From NCBI GenBank assembly GCA_017591395.1, contig WEDG01002028.1, positions 57,850-121,849 of the forward strand: a stretch of 64,000 nucleotides of DNA, given 5' to 3'. Shown in pieces: positions 33,213-45,071 of this stretch; position 1 is the stretch's first letter, and every line of letters begins with the position of its first letter. This DNA comes from Schistocephalus solidus (taxonomy: Eukaryota; Platyhelminthes; Cestoda; Diphyllobothriidea; Diphyllobothriidae). Both the position numbers and the translations under genes were made by a program. Below the pieces are notes generated by a model, which saw only the letters and a program-made list of their open reading frames with translations, had not been told where the DNA came from and searched no databases.

Positions 33213-34082
33213 TCATCTTGGAAATGACGAGGCGGTGATCCGTCCATCCATCGGCATCGGGATCGCCTTTGTCACCAACACGTCCTGTTTATCTTGCCTC
33301 CGGACGAGAACATAGTCCAAGAGGTGCCAGTGTCTCGATCGAGGATGTACCCAGGTCGCTTTTTGCCGCTTTGGGAGGCGGAAGAAGGTGTTGGTCAGAA
33401 TAAGGCGGTGTTCAGCGCAGGTTCGTAGGAGAAGAAGACCGTTGTCATTGAAGCCAGCGAGACCATAGGGACCCAGCACTCCTCTCCACGAGGCACGGTC
33501 TGTGCCGACGCGGGCGTTAAAGTCACCGGGCGACAATTAACTTATCCGCCTTCGGCACAGTCGCCAAGAGGGAGTGTAGATCGTCGTAGAATTTGTCCTT
33601 CGCCGCATCAGAGCTCGTCATTGGGGAGCGTAGGCACTGATGATGGTCGCGAATTTGTCTCCCCAAAGAGGCAGGCGGAGGCTCATAAGACGATCATTGA
33701 TACCCTGCGGCAGACAGGGCAGACGTCCCACGATGCCGTTCCGAATGGCAAAGGCGACACCAGCGTCGCGTCGCTCTGCCTTTGGTCGGCCGCTCCAGAA
33801 GAAGGTGTAGCCGGCACCCACCTCCTCCAGCTGACCCTGTTCAGAGAATCGGGTCTCGCTGAGAGCAGCAATGTCAACCTTGTAGCGCGCCAGTTCCCGA
33901 GCGACTAGCGCCGTCCTCCGTTCCGGCCGGTTGCTCCTCCGATTGTCTAAAAGGGAACGAACATTCCAGGCTGCTAGTGTGAGCGGACTCACCCGAGCAG
34001 CTCGGAGGGTACCCCGAAGGGTACGGATGAGGGATTGGGAGAGCAGTTGTTGTTGATATTGTTTAGAGTTTTTTGACCGCAT
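33213..34082 (-). pseudogene. LINE copy C: APE-like endonuclease
   Basis: The N-terminal part (34082-33618) has [18 protein letters not shown] and IISAYAP. The C-terminal part (33540-33213) has [10 protein letters not shown] and LLDYVLVRR. Its TDH motif is garbled by a frame change near 33240. A frame break between 33618 and 33536 separates the halves. The Asn, Glu, Tyr and Asp/Asn positions are all visible. Confidence 0.88.
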
Positions 34083-34724
34083 TTAATTGCAGTCTGCTAG
34101 CCACGGTCTGCTGCAGCTGTCGTGAGACCCAGCATTTGTTTAGGGCACTTTTTCTAGCCCCCTCCCCCGCGAGGGGGTAAGCAGTGCTATCCCTAAATAG
34201 GGCTGCTTAGTCACCCAGGCGGCTACCGAACTCCACTATGGGTCACGATTTGGGTTAGTGAGAGAACGACCGATTCGCCTGGGCCGCCTACGTGATTGCA
34301 TGTCGCCCTCGCCGTAGGGACTTTTCGACCGTGGGGAAGGAGGGAAGAGTGAGGATAGAGGGAGAAGAAGATGGGTAGAAGCAAGAGTAAGGAGAGGAGG
34401 ATAGAGGAGGGGAGAGGGGAGTGGGGTGGGAAGAGGAGAGGAGGAAGGGCAGGAAGGACGGGAGAGGACAAGAACAGGGAGAAAGGAGCAGACGTACCGG
34501 GTGTGAAGACACACACAACACCGGAGACCCTCACCTGGTTTAGCCCGCCGGTCGTGGCGGTTGCCCGGGGTGTGGCCGCTGGGAAGAACCAGCTTCGAGG
34601 AGCCACAGGTGAGCTGGGTACCAGTTAGAGACGGCCACAGGAGCATTCACCACCTGTACGAGACAAATGGAGCGACCAAATGCTACCTGTGTAGTGCTGC
34701 CCCTAACTAGTACCCCCTACACCC
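34083..34724 (-). mobile_element. 5' UTR of zinc-finger LINE copy C
   Basis: It aligns with the 5' UTR of copy B. It includes a CT-rich expansion (GA-rich on the plus strand, about 34335-34495) not seen in B. The first base of the element is fixed by the target duplication at 34725. Confidence 0.85.
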
Positions 34725-34738
34725 CGCACACCATCTAC
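34725..34738 (+). repeat. Target-site duplication, right copy
   Basis: CGCACACCATCTAC, identical to 28855-28868. The sequence after it (ACTAATACATGG onwards) is the continuation of the copy B 3' UTR. Confidence 0.9.
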
Positions 34739-35563
34739 ACTAATACATGGACAACACCCTCACAATCATCATAATGTACCTGATAAAATCACGGTTTCTA
34801 GAAACCGAGGCTTTGAAGGCTGCCAATCTGACGCTTACACCAGACCACGCCGTCGGCCCAGTGTGTGTGTTATGTTTGTCGAGTGGCTGACCAGTGGACT
34901 GAGAGTCAGACGGCGATGGCTCTCCATATACCCCTGAGTAAGTAAAACCCTGGTGTGCGTTATGGGGCCAGGTCGTGCTGTGGCGCGCAAAGACGGGTAT
35001 GCTGATCCATCCGTTAATCCGCCCACTCCCACATCAGGCAACTGACCGGCTTGGACAGTGGTTTGATGTGAGAATGGGGAGAGAGTGAGGTCAGCAGCTC
35101 AGCGCATTTTCCTCCCTAGAAACAATCTGACGCGCTTGAAACTATCACTGTGCGCTAAAAGCCGTGGCTCGGAAGGTTGCCAACTGACCGGATAACTCGG
35201 ACCGCCTCGTCAGCCCAATGCGTGTGTTTTTCTGTAGTGGCTGACTAGCGGACTGAGAGTCGGGTTACAATGACTCCTTCTTAATGTGGCCTTTACGGCA
35301 CTTCCACCCGTGGGATCCGAGTCAGGTGTGGTGGTACACCCAGGGCGGCTCCGGCCGCGCCAGCCACCTGCGCCCTCTCCCATCTTCGATCTTCTTTGAC
35401 TCTGTCTCTGACACCGGGCTCAGGTGGGGAGGAGGAGAGAGTGCGGTAGCTGCAGCGCATGGCTACTATCACTTAAAACTAATTCACGCGCAATTCACCG
35501 TCCCTGCATCACCTGGTTTGGAGTATAAGGTGGACCCTCGTCGAAATCGACGGTCGAACTGTC
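34739..35563 (+). mobile_element. Remainder of the 3' UTR of LINE copy B
   Basis: The plus-strand order is M1 (about 34795-34920), spacer, second module (35140-35275), terminal module (35290-35563) ending in GGTCGAACTGTC. It is the single-unit form. It is displaced from the rest of copy B by the insertion of copy C. Confidence 0.85.
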
Positions 35564-36290
35564 GTGTCGTCATATGGCAAAAAGCCTCGGCGCATCGGAC
35601 GGGAAGACTCTAACAGCAATCAGATCAGAGTGGAGGGGATGGGTTACATCATCAAGGATTCGCCCAGCAAACTGTTTAACTGTCGAAAAGTGCCGTATTG
35701 TTATCAAATCCACTAAAACAGTATAAGAAACACCAGCAGCAGAAGAGAGCATTTGGAGAGTACGGTTTAAAATTAAAAAAATCATATTTTTAAGCAAAGC
35801 TGAAAAAAGCACGGGAGAACAATAAAGGGCGGGGGAAAGAACACATGCCACTATAAATCACCATGTAAGGGCTTGAGGTGTGTGATAGGAACATAAACGG
35901 CGGATATAATATAGAAGTTTACAAATTTTTGTAAAAAGAGTATCGATATGTTGGGAGAATGAAAGATGGGATGTCAGAGTAACGCCAAGGTACCGAAAAG
36001 AGGATACCTCGTTGTATTGATTCACGACACGTGGCGTGACTCCTGAAGCTGATTAACCAGGGCACACTTCAACTGTCTCGAACTGTCCTTGAGAGCTGTT
36101 ATCGAAAAAGTATTTCCTAATTCAAGACTAAATGGCAAATGTAACGCACCATGAGCAGAAATAGCTGTTGCAGTTAATTCTGCGATGAACGGGGACGCTA
36201 GAAAATTTGCAGACTGTTGATAACTTACAGAGCCAGGCCGGTTTGTTATATCGGAAGCTTTAGCTCCGGCAGGCATGTGACTGAGAGAAG
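35564..36290 (-). pseudogene. LINE family 3: C-terminal RT/thumb remnant
   Basis: The minus-strand frames give LKCALVNQL, VNQYNEVSSFRYLGVTL, HIDTLFTKICKLLYY, LYCSPVLFSALL, LNRTLQML, and HFSTVKQFAGRILDDVTHPL. This pattern (FRYLGV, a YCSP-like block, a LILNRTL block, then an ILDDxTHPL tail) is the post-RT region of a CR1-like LINE. It is unlike the zinc-finger family. Endonuclease and catalytic boxes are absent. Frame changes occur near 36030 and 35850. It is the right flank of insertion B. Confidence 0.75.
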
Positions 36291-38468
36291 GCTTACTGAT
36301 GATTGTAGCTAGGTCAGGTGTACCAAGGAAGACCAGCTGTCACGTTGAAGCCCTGCCCGTTTTGCCAGTTCCGTGTTTACCGGGGGCTTGGATGAAAGGG
36401 ATTTTGGTAACGCGTTACCATCGCGACATTTTGGATTCAGACTGGAATCCACCACTAGAGACTGCATCAAATAAGGGTAATGTTTGTACAGTGGCTACGC
36501 ATTTCAAATGAATAAAACTCTCGTTCGAGCGATCACCCCGCCTTCTTCCCATCAGATTCCCAAGACTCGCGTTTTTGCTTGTATCGGCAATTGGTTGGAG
36601 CTGATATTTTCCAAGGCGTCAAAATTTGGGTTTGCCAGACAAAGCTGCGATTAGCTATGGGCCATCAGAAATGTTTGAATTCTGATGAAAAAAGGAACTT
36701 GATCTTCGACTCGTGTCAATTTTAGAGCCATGCTCATATTTCTTTGACATATGTACTTTCTTTGCGCAGGAACCCAGGTAAACATAGACATAACTTTATT
36801 CTATTTTCGGTCCTTGAAGAGAGATTGATGGCTTTTCACGTACTTACACCGTAGGATTTTGAAACTCGACAAACCTCACTATCTTATTCCCACTACCCTG
36901 GTGTGGCGGGATGCAGTATTACACAAGGCTATCTGACGGTCGATTCTGGCCGAGATAGGTGTCGAAACTGGTAGAAACGTGCGTAAATTAATGCGAAAGC
37001 TCTAGTCATTCGGAGACAGGCGAAAATTTGTCACCCAAAATCAATCGTACTTTTATGTTGGTTAGAAATAAAAAATTTTGGAAAAAAACAGAACTGCAGA
37101 AAACATGAAAAATCGTGTAAACTGAGAAGACCAAATTTTCAGAAGTCCATAAAAGTACATAAAGCCGATCTATGCAAATAACTGAGTAAGTAAAACAACA
37201 TGAACGTAACAACGTTCAAAATTTGCCTTTTTGTGGGTTTAACTGTACTATTCTTCCGGAATTAGTTTTATGTACTTTAGGCCAGTTATTCAATTGACTA
37301 GGGCTTGGTTATGTGTTCTAAAAGGTTTGGGGGAGAGTTAAATGAAATTTTTTTCCGTTTTTACCTTGTTCAATGTGCGATTGATGAAAAAAGAGAATTT
37401 CTTTACTCTGAGTTAGCGAATAGGGACTTGACAGGAATAAAAATTTGTACCAAGGTCACATGACGACACCTGGTCAGTGATTAGAAGGTTGGAATATAAT
37501 CAGCAGGTACAATCGTCAACATGCTATTTTCTGTGTATTAAAAGGGCTTTTCTCTGTGCGGTTTGGGTCACGGGAAGGGTCCTCTGAGTCCTCTATCAGT
37601 GGATGCTTTACAGTTTTCAGTTTTCAATCGAATGCCTGAAAAACATAGATTCTGCCTTTTCTGTCTACCAAAACCATAGGAATTCTAAAATATTGCGCAA
37701 TATGCTAAGGCTCTACCCATTCCACTTGTAACTTACGTGTTAGTAGAAAGAAGCCCACAAAAATGCATCTTACCATATGCCCAAATTGGCCGCTTTATCT
37801 TTCCAATTTAGATTGATGTCTTCCAGTAGAAAAGCACGCACTGAGGTACAGATGTAATCTAGGCTAGTAATTAAATCGTAAATTGCCTGACTGTACTCTA
37901 ACAGTGATTTCCATCCAAGAGAAGATGAATTTTTTGGCCCATATACAGAAAGCACAACCGGTTTGGGATTCGAGATTTAGGTCATCTTCTTTACTACTTG
38001 AGAATGAAAGGAATCAATGAACTCATTAAGCAGCCTGCAATCTATTTGTATTCCAAGGCGCAATAAAATGTCCCAGGTTTATAAACGCATGCTTATGAGC
38101 TGAGTGCACACACGCACACACCAAAGCCCACATGCGCACAACCTGCACACGTGCGGCCGTGTATATCCACGAACGAGGATGGGAATCACGGTCGACAGGA
38201 CTAATGCATCGTTTCAACATAGATGAGACAGGGCAGGTCTGACCAGTAAGTTGAAGCGACTCGGCCACTGGTCAGTACGTTAACTCTGCTGACGATAGAA
38301 ACGAAAGCTAGCCGATCTTTAGTGACATCTTCCACCGTGTGCTCCATGGAGGACTTATGTATGCGTCGAAAAAGTCCTAGCCGGTGAGGGTGACAGAAAT
38401 CACGAAGGGGCCTATGAATCAATATTCATTCTCGCACTAACCCCAAATAATGACCCAAAATGAGTTTG
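36291..38468. other. No recognisable gene
   Basis: AT-rich, with short frames and no motif that I can name. A plus-strand frame at 36299-36511 and a minus-strand frame at 37955-37770 show no similarity I can recognise. Confidence 0.4.
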
Positions 38469-39490
38469 TAGCCGCCTGGGATGACTGCAGTGGCCCTATT
38501 TAGAGACAGCAATGCTTACACCATCGCGGGGAGGGGGCTAGAAAGGTGCCCCTAAACGAATGCTGGATCTCACGACAGCAGCAGCGGGCCGTGGCTCACA
38601 GACTGCAATTACATGCGGTCGAAAAACTGTAAACGATACCAAGAACTCCTATCCTGAACCTGACACCGCACTTACGGTACCGGACTGTTCGAGTGAATTT
38701 GCTCTACCTAGCAGCCTGGTATGTTCGATCCCTTTTAGACAATCCCAGGAGCAAACCGACCGGAATGTAGGTTGGTTCTATCGCTCGGGACCTGGTCTGA
38801 TACAAGGTGGACATTGCTGCTCTCAGGGAGACCCGATTCTCTGAACAGGGTCAGCTGGAGGAGGTGGGTGTCGGCTACACATTATTCTGGAGTGGCCGCC
38901 GGAAGGCAGAGTGACGCGACGTTGGTGGCACATTTGCCATACGAAACGGCATTGTGGGACGACTGCCCTGTCTGCAGCAGGGCATCAATGATCGCCTGAG
39001 CAGCCTCTGCCTACCTCTCCGAGGAGATAAGTTTGTCACCATCATCATCGCCTATGCCCCCACCAAGGACGAGCTTCGACAAGGCAAAGGAGAAATTCTA
39101 CGAGGACCTGCAAGCCCTGCTGGCGACTGTGCCGAAGGCGGATAAGTTAATTGACCTTGGTGACTTTAAGGCCAGCATCGGAACAGACCATGCCATGTTG
39201 AGAGGAGTGTGGGACCCCATGGTCGGGCCAGCTTAAATGACAAGTGTCTTCTTCTCCTACTAACCTGCGCAAAGCACCACCTGACCCTGACCAACACCTA
39301 CTTCTGCCTCCCAATGCGGCAGAAGGCGACCTGGATGCACCGCCGGTCGGGACACTCACACCTACTGGATTATCATCTCATCCGGAGGCGTGACCAACAG
39401 GACGTGTTGGTGACAAAGGCGATCTACGGTGCCAACGGGTGGACAGATCATCAACTCGTCATATCTAAGATGAGGCTTTTTCTGCAACTA
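38469..39490 (+). pseudogene. LINE copy E: partial 5' UTR and endonuclease
   Basis: The copy starts at GTAGCCGCCTGGG, which corresponds to the inner part of the copy C 5' UTR, so roughly 500 bp of 5' sequence is missing. Endonuclease motifs include [41 protein letters not shown] (Asn changed to Lys in GDFN), and WTDHQLV. Frame breaks lie near 38910, 39065 and 39235. Confidence 0.85.
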
Positions 39491-40040
39491 CATAGGAAAC
39501 CACCAGACAAGTTAAATACTGTTTTGTTGAATGTGCCTGCTCACCAGCTCCATTTCAGCAACGAACTGGCGAACAGGCTAGCCAACCTTCCACTCACCGA
39601 AGAGGACACCTCTGTGGAGAACCGTTGGTGCCAACTGAGGTACACGGTCCAATCCACCGCTCAGGATGTCCTCGGGCGCACTCATCGTCAACACCAGGAC
39701 TGGTTCGATGACAACGACGCAGCCATTAGCATTATGCTCGCCGAGAAAAACCGGTTGTACAAAGCCTACATCGATCGCCCTACCGCTACAAACAAGACAG
39801 CCTCCTACCGAAATCGCCACCTTGTACAGCAACGGCTGTGGGAGATGCAGGACGGCTGGATGGCCCGCAAGGCTGAGGAGCTCCAAGGGTAAGCAGACCG
39901 CAACGAATGAAAGAACTTCTTCGCCACCATCAAGGCTGTCTACGGACTTCGTGTCAAAATAGCCGCCCCTCTTCTCAGTGCTGATGGAATTAACCCACTC
40001 ACTGAGAAGACGCAACTCTTGAATCACTGGACGGAACACT
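39491..40040 (+). pseudogene. LINE copy E: linker region
   Basis: This continues the open frame 39209-39892. Motifs are LNTVLLNVPAHQLHFSNELANR, split at the usual points, plus SVENRWCQLR, DWFDDNDAA and EMQDGWMARKAEEL. It ends in a stop at 39890, and the remaining part is frameshifted. Confidence 0.8.
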
Positions 40041-41520
40041 TCTGAAGCATTCTTAACCAGCCCTCTACCATTTCCAGCGGCACCATCGACCTAAAAATCT
40101 GAAGTGGAAACCAACGCCAAACCCGATTCCCGTCTCTCTCCAAGAACCCATCAAGGCCGTGAAACAGCTCTCCAGTGGGAAAGCACCTGGATCAGATGCG
40201 ATCCCTGTTGAGATTTGCAAGCATGGTGGCCCCAAATGATGAACCAGCTCACAGCGCCCTTCCAGGCGAAGTGGCGCCAAGAGCAGATCCATAAGGATTT
40301 CAAAGACGCCATGATCGTCCATCTCTTCAAGAAGAAAGGAAACCACCAACTCTGCGACAACCACCGGGGAATCTCGCTGCTCAAAATCACCGAGAATATC
40401 TTCGTCCGCATTCTGCGCAATTGTCTGAACGGTCACCTAGAGCAGGGACTGCTTCCGGAAAGCCAATGTGGCTTCCGCCGCCATCGCGGAACAACCGAAA
40501 TGGTCTAAACCGCGCGCCAGATGCAGGTGAAGCGTCAGGAGATGCAGAATCACCTCTACACAACCTTCGTGGATCTGACGAAAGCCTTTGACACGGTGAA
40601 TCGCAATCGGCTGTGGAAAATCATGCAGAAATTCGGCTGTCCCAAACTATTCACTCACGTAGTGTGTCAGCTCTACGATTGCATGTTAGCGCGCTTTATG
40701 GACAACGGAGCAATCTCAGAAGCCTTCGCAGGGACTAACGGAGGGAAGCAGGGCTGCGTCCTCTTGCCTACCCTCTCCAGTCTCATGTTCTCTGCCATGC
40801 TAATGGACGCCTCCAGTGACGAACGCCCCGGGACCCGCATTGCCTACCGGATGGATGGCCAACTTCTCAATCGCACTCACGTGTATCCATAGCCATCATC
40901 AACGAACTTCCCTTCGCTGACAACTGTGCACTAAATTCAACGACCGAAGAGGACATGCAAAGGAGCATGGACCTCTTCGCTGCCGCTTGCGAAAACTTCA
41001 GACTGCGCATCAACATGGGGAAAACGGTGGTCATGCATCAACTGCCGCCCAATAACACCTACTCCGCAGCTCACATCAATGTCAATGGCGTTCAACTGAA
41101 ATTCGTGGAAACCTTCACGTACTTGGACAGCAATCTCTCTCGCAGCACCAAAGTCGACGATGAGATTGCCCATCGGATCGCCAAAGCCAGCCAAGCTTTT
41201 GGGCGCATGCAGAACATGGTCTGGAATCGACACGGTCTCCACCTCAGCACCAAACTCAAGATATACAAAGCTGTCATCTTGCCGACGCTGCTGTATGGAG
41301 CGGAGCCGTGGACAATCTACCAAAAGCAGGTGTGGAAGCTCAACCACTTCCACCTCAGCTGCCTCCGCAGAATACTAAAGCTGAGTTGGCAAGACAGTAT
41401 CCCGAACACGGAAGTGTTGGAACGAACAGGCCTTATCAGCATCTACACTCAGCTGAAACAACTGCAACTGCGCTGGAGCGGCCACCTTGTGAGGATGGAC
41501 GACGAACGACAACCCAAATG
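40041..41520 (+). pseudogene. LINE copy E: reverse transcriptase and post-RT
   Basis: RT motifs in order are DFKDAMIVHLFKK, NHRGISLLKI, LPESQCGFRRHRGTTEMV, VDLTKAFDTVNRNRLW, and KQGCVLLPTLSSLMF. The catalytic box reads FADNCALN, so the second aspartate is replaced by asparagine at about 40922. A stop at 40506 and a frame change near 40890 also disrupt it. The post-RT frame 40955-41518 is open and has [18 protein letters not shown] and LVRMDDE. Confidence 0.88.
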
Positions 41521-42255
41521 ACTCTTCTATGGAGATGTCGCCACTGGTTCTCGTCGATAAGTGGGTCAAGTACGACGCTACAAGGACACTGAAGACTTCC
41601 CTGAGGCAACTGCAGATCAACCCGACAAACTGGGAGGGCCTCGCGGGAACCGACTGGCCTGGAGGGAAACAGTGAAGACAGGGCAACAATCTACGAAGCC
41701 AACCGGATTGCTACTGCCAAGGCCAAAAGGGTGGCACGAATGTCACCAGAACCCAGGACCAACACCGCCAATGCCCAAGCCCTCCCAAAGTGCTCGCACT
41801 GTCAAGGCACCTTCCGCGCGCGAATAGGCCTGGTCGGACATCTTCGGACGCAATGTAACAACAATCTGACAAATTTAACTACTGCCAACCTTCCTTCGGA
41901 CTCCCCCATGTTTATCCCTGGCACCCATTCCACCACTATCGCCACCATAGCGACCACATATAAATACTCATCACCCGATACCTCCACCATAACAACCACC
42001 ATCACCCCCGTCACCAACACGAGCAGCGATGGGGCTCAGTCCAAAGCTGTTCAAATTGCGACCGCACCTTCACCTCGAGCATCGGCCTGGTCGGTCACCT
42101 GCAAATCAATCGCACGGATATTGGTGAACCAGTGTCTGGGGCTCGGACATACATTTACCGCTTCCACCTCCACCGCCCTCACTGTTCCCGCAGCTTCACA
42201 CACCGCGTGGGCCTATTAGGTCACATACGCCTCCACGGTAAACTGCGGTAAAGCC
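41521..42255 (+). pseudogene. LINE copy E: zinc-finger C-terminus
   Basis: A C2HC finger ([20 protein letters not shown], then QC) near 41790-41855 is followed by a Thr/Ser/Pro-rich linker. Then one pair of decayed C2H2 fingers (SIGLVGHLQI and the RVGLLGHIRLH type) is separated by a GEPVSGA linker. Frames change between fingers. It has one finger pair, as in copy C. Confidence 0.78.
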
Positions 42256-43036
42256 CCATAGGCTAAACTACATCAGCACACACTACCGCCACCAATACAT
42301 ACACAAAACCGACACCATAATAATGTACTCGAGAATATCACGGTTTCCTAGCAATCGTGGCTTGGAAGGCTGCCAAACTGACACTTAAACCAGACAACGC
42401 CGTCGGCCCAGTGTGTGTTGTGCGTTGAGTGGCCAACCAGTGGACTGGGAGTCAGACGGCGATGGCTTCTCTATATCCGTTGGCTTAGCGAATTCTGGTG
42501 GGTGCGTTATGGGGGTCAGGTCGTGCTGTGGCGCATGAATACGGTTACGCCGGCCCGTCAGCCAATGCACCCACTCCCACATCAGACAACTGACTGGCTC
42601 GGATGGTGGTTTAAATGTGGAGGTGGGGGAGAGAGCGAGGTCAACGGCTCAGCACATTTTTCCTCACTATAAACAATCTGACGCGCTTGAAACTATTATG
42701 GTGCACTAAAAGCCGTGGCTTGGAAGGTTGCCAACTGACGGGATAACTCAGAACGCATGGTCCCCCCAGTGCGTGTTTAGAGCGGAGTGGCTAACTGGTG
42801 GACTGAGAGTCAGGCTGCAATGTTGTGTTCTTGTTTGGTGTTGGACCAAAGTGCGTAGGCCCGCGCCCCCGCCCATCTCCGGTCTTCTTGACTCTACCTT
42901 GACACCGGGTCCAGGTGGGGGGGAGAGTGGACCAGAGAGTGAGGTAGATACAACGCAAGTCTATTCTCACTATAATCCAGCGCAGGTCACCGTTCCTGCA
43001 GGGCATACGTTGGACATCTTTGAACACGACGGTTGA
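42256..43036 (+). mobile_element. 3' UTR of LINE copy E
   Basis: M1 at 42340-42460, spacer at 42470-42690, second module at 42700-42820, and a diverged terminal module at 42840-43036 ending near GACGGTTGAGC. It is the single-unit form and more diverged than the copy B and C tails. Confidence 0.75.
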
Positions 43037-43109
43037 GCTAGCATCTGTGTGTGAATTAGATTATGGTGCACAGACTTGTGAAGAAATCACACCTCTGTAT
43101 CCTTCCTCA

Positions 43110-43370
43110 CCTACAATAGACACCCTATCTCATGAAAGGTGTTTTTGATTCAAGCAAATTACTTAGGTAGGGTTGGCATATTGAGTATTGGGCAGCCTAA
43201 TCCGAAGAGATTTTAATCATGGTAGGATGTCGGCTTTTGAAAGAACTTCTTTATTATCACCCGCAAAATGGATACTTTGCCAAAATGGCTACTTGTGAAG
43301 TACGAAATTTCCTCATTGATTTTCAATGCTCTCAATAACTCAAGTATATTTTTTTAAAAAATACAGATAA
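43110..43370 (+). repeat. Dispersed repeat R1, third copy
   Basis: It shares with 21170-21460 the blocks CCCTATCTCATGAAA, CAAATTACTTAGG, TAGGATGTCGG, AAATGGCTACTT and CTCATTGATTTTCAATGCTC. A short further fragment with GGATGCCGGCTTTTGAA lies at 43672-43740. Confidence 0.7.
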
Positions 43371-44236
43371 ATTTTCCTTCTTTTACTCATTTGATAGCAA
43401 ATTATGTCCGTTTCAAATTTTATACTTTAAAAAGGGGTATCTTAAGGTTTGTAAAAAGGTTCTAAATCGCTGAATAATTTTGAAACCTAACAGCCGTTAC
43501 ATTTGAATGGAAGGTTTCCAAACTACATGCTGTAAATAAGGTGAAAGGAAAAATCACAAATTTCTCTACGGTTTGAATAAGAGGCAACACAGTTCTTATA
43601 AAATGTTGTAAGCACTGCAGGCAACATGAATATAATGAAGGATAGAATGTATTATGGATGAATATTTCAAGATTTGGCACGTCAGGATGCCGGCTTTTGA
43701 ATACACTTCATTCCGGTCGCATGCAAAAAGACAAGAATATCGTTCGATTTTAACAAGGCTTTAAATTCCAGTATAATTTTGAACCTGAACTGCCGCTGCA
43801 GATCGTAATCCTCTCTAACCTAAAACGCAGTTCCGAATTTCAGTCAGCATTGAATGACTGCATACGTCTGAGGGTGTGTAGACATCACGGTAAAATGCCC
43901 AAACTAGACCCAACGGTTTACGCCAAGTCAGTCTTCATTTTGAGAACCCAGGGCACATAAATAAATAGGGAGTCGCTGTTCTCAACCAATGGATTCTGTA
44001 CACAAGTACCATCTCGCATCCAGTGACGCCCTGGGGTATGGCTCCATGGTAATGCTTCTGCTGTTAGATTTCGTAAAAATTCGCAGGGTTAAGCATAAGA
44101 GCGAGTAGTCTTCTTGATTTTTGATATTGTTCTATAAACAGCCCGGGAGCATTTGTTAAATGGAACTCTGTTCGCTGAAGCGAATTCAGCGTTAAAAAAG
44201 AAACCGTACAGTGAAGCATGAAGAGAAGTGGAAGAA
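43371..44236. other. No recognisable gene
   Basis: AT-rich sequence between dispersed repeats and the 3' end of UPF3. Apart from the R1 fragment at 43672-43740 I see nothing. Confidence 0.4.
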
Positions 44237-44242
44237 TTTATT
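44237..44242 (-). promoter_or_regulatory. Polyadenylation signal of UPF3
   Basis: AATAAA on the minus strand, about 100 nt past the UPF3 stop codon at 44344. Confidence 0.6.
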
Positions 44243-44343
44243 AACAATGAACAGCGCACACTTCGAAAATCTTTCGCATGAATAGAAGGGTAGCTTGCAA
44301 GATGATAATGAGCTAAGACGGTCAGGAGGGATAGGGGGGGGCT

Positions 44344-44515
44344 TCATGGTCGATGATGGCCACCACCACAACCACCACGACCTCGTGGGCTCGCGGTGAA
44401 GGATCGTGGCCCACCGCGATAGCCGCGGCCGGGGGGTCCCCCACCTCTGGGAGGGGGCTGAGAATCTCTAGCTGGGGTTTCTTGGTCGTCGCCATCTAAC
44501 GGTGCCTTCTCGTGT
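44344..44515 (-). CDS. UPF3 coding exon 5 (terminal, RGG-rich)
   Basis: The exon starts after a CTCTCAG acceptor (44521-44516) and completes the Arg codon split with exon 4 (AG plus A). It encodes residues 483-538, starting HEKAPLDGDDQETPARD and then a Gly/Arg-rich tail (PPRGGGPPGRGYRGGPR, SPRGRGGCGGGHHRP) before TGA at 44346-44344. RGG-rich tails commonly bind RNA. Such a tail is unusual for UPF3, whose C-terminus in animals normally carries the short exon-junction-complex binding motif. I do not see that motif here. Assignment to UPF3 rests on exact phase continuity and the acceptor, not on similarity. Confidence 0.8.
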
Positions 44516-45071
44516 CTGAGAGAAAATCAAAAAAAGACTGAATGCTTGAAAGGGCAACTGGGCAAATGGACTTAACAAACAACTTCTCCAGTACTGGTGT
44601 CGGAAGAAGCAAATGCACTTAGAAAGAAGCTACGGTTTGAGCGGGGACTCGATAAAATGGAGACGTCGGTTAGAAGGAAGGCACAACAACCGGTTCAAAC
44701 AACAGTTCTCGTCCCTCTATTCATAACCTAAAACACTGAATTTACTCAGAATCCGTAGCATTCTGCCTAAATCAAATAAAGTTTGGGGATTAGAATAACC
44801 AGGAATTATTGTTGTGAGACAGGCATCAGCCTCGGAAGGCACACCCACCCCTTAGCGTTTATTGCGTAAGCATTACCCCAGAAACGTTTTTTTCCAAACC
44901 TAGAACACTTGTTAAATTTTATTACAATAAGCCTGGCCCGGGAGTTGGGCAGAGTATAGTAAATTCAACCAGAACCCTTAGATGTTACATGAATTTATCC
45001 TAGTAATTACCTGGACTCTTACGGCTCAGGTAAAAAAAGTATACATGGGCAACGTCTGTGTGTATGTGTGA

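Noticed and set aside
38440..43060. Target-site duplication for LINE copy E
   Set aside because: No repeated flank is visible. The 5' end is truncated and the 3' end diverged.
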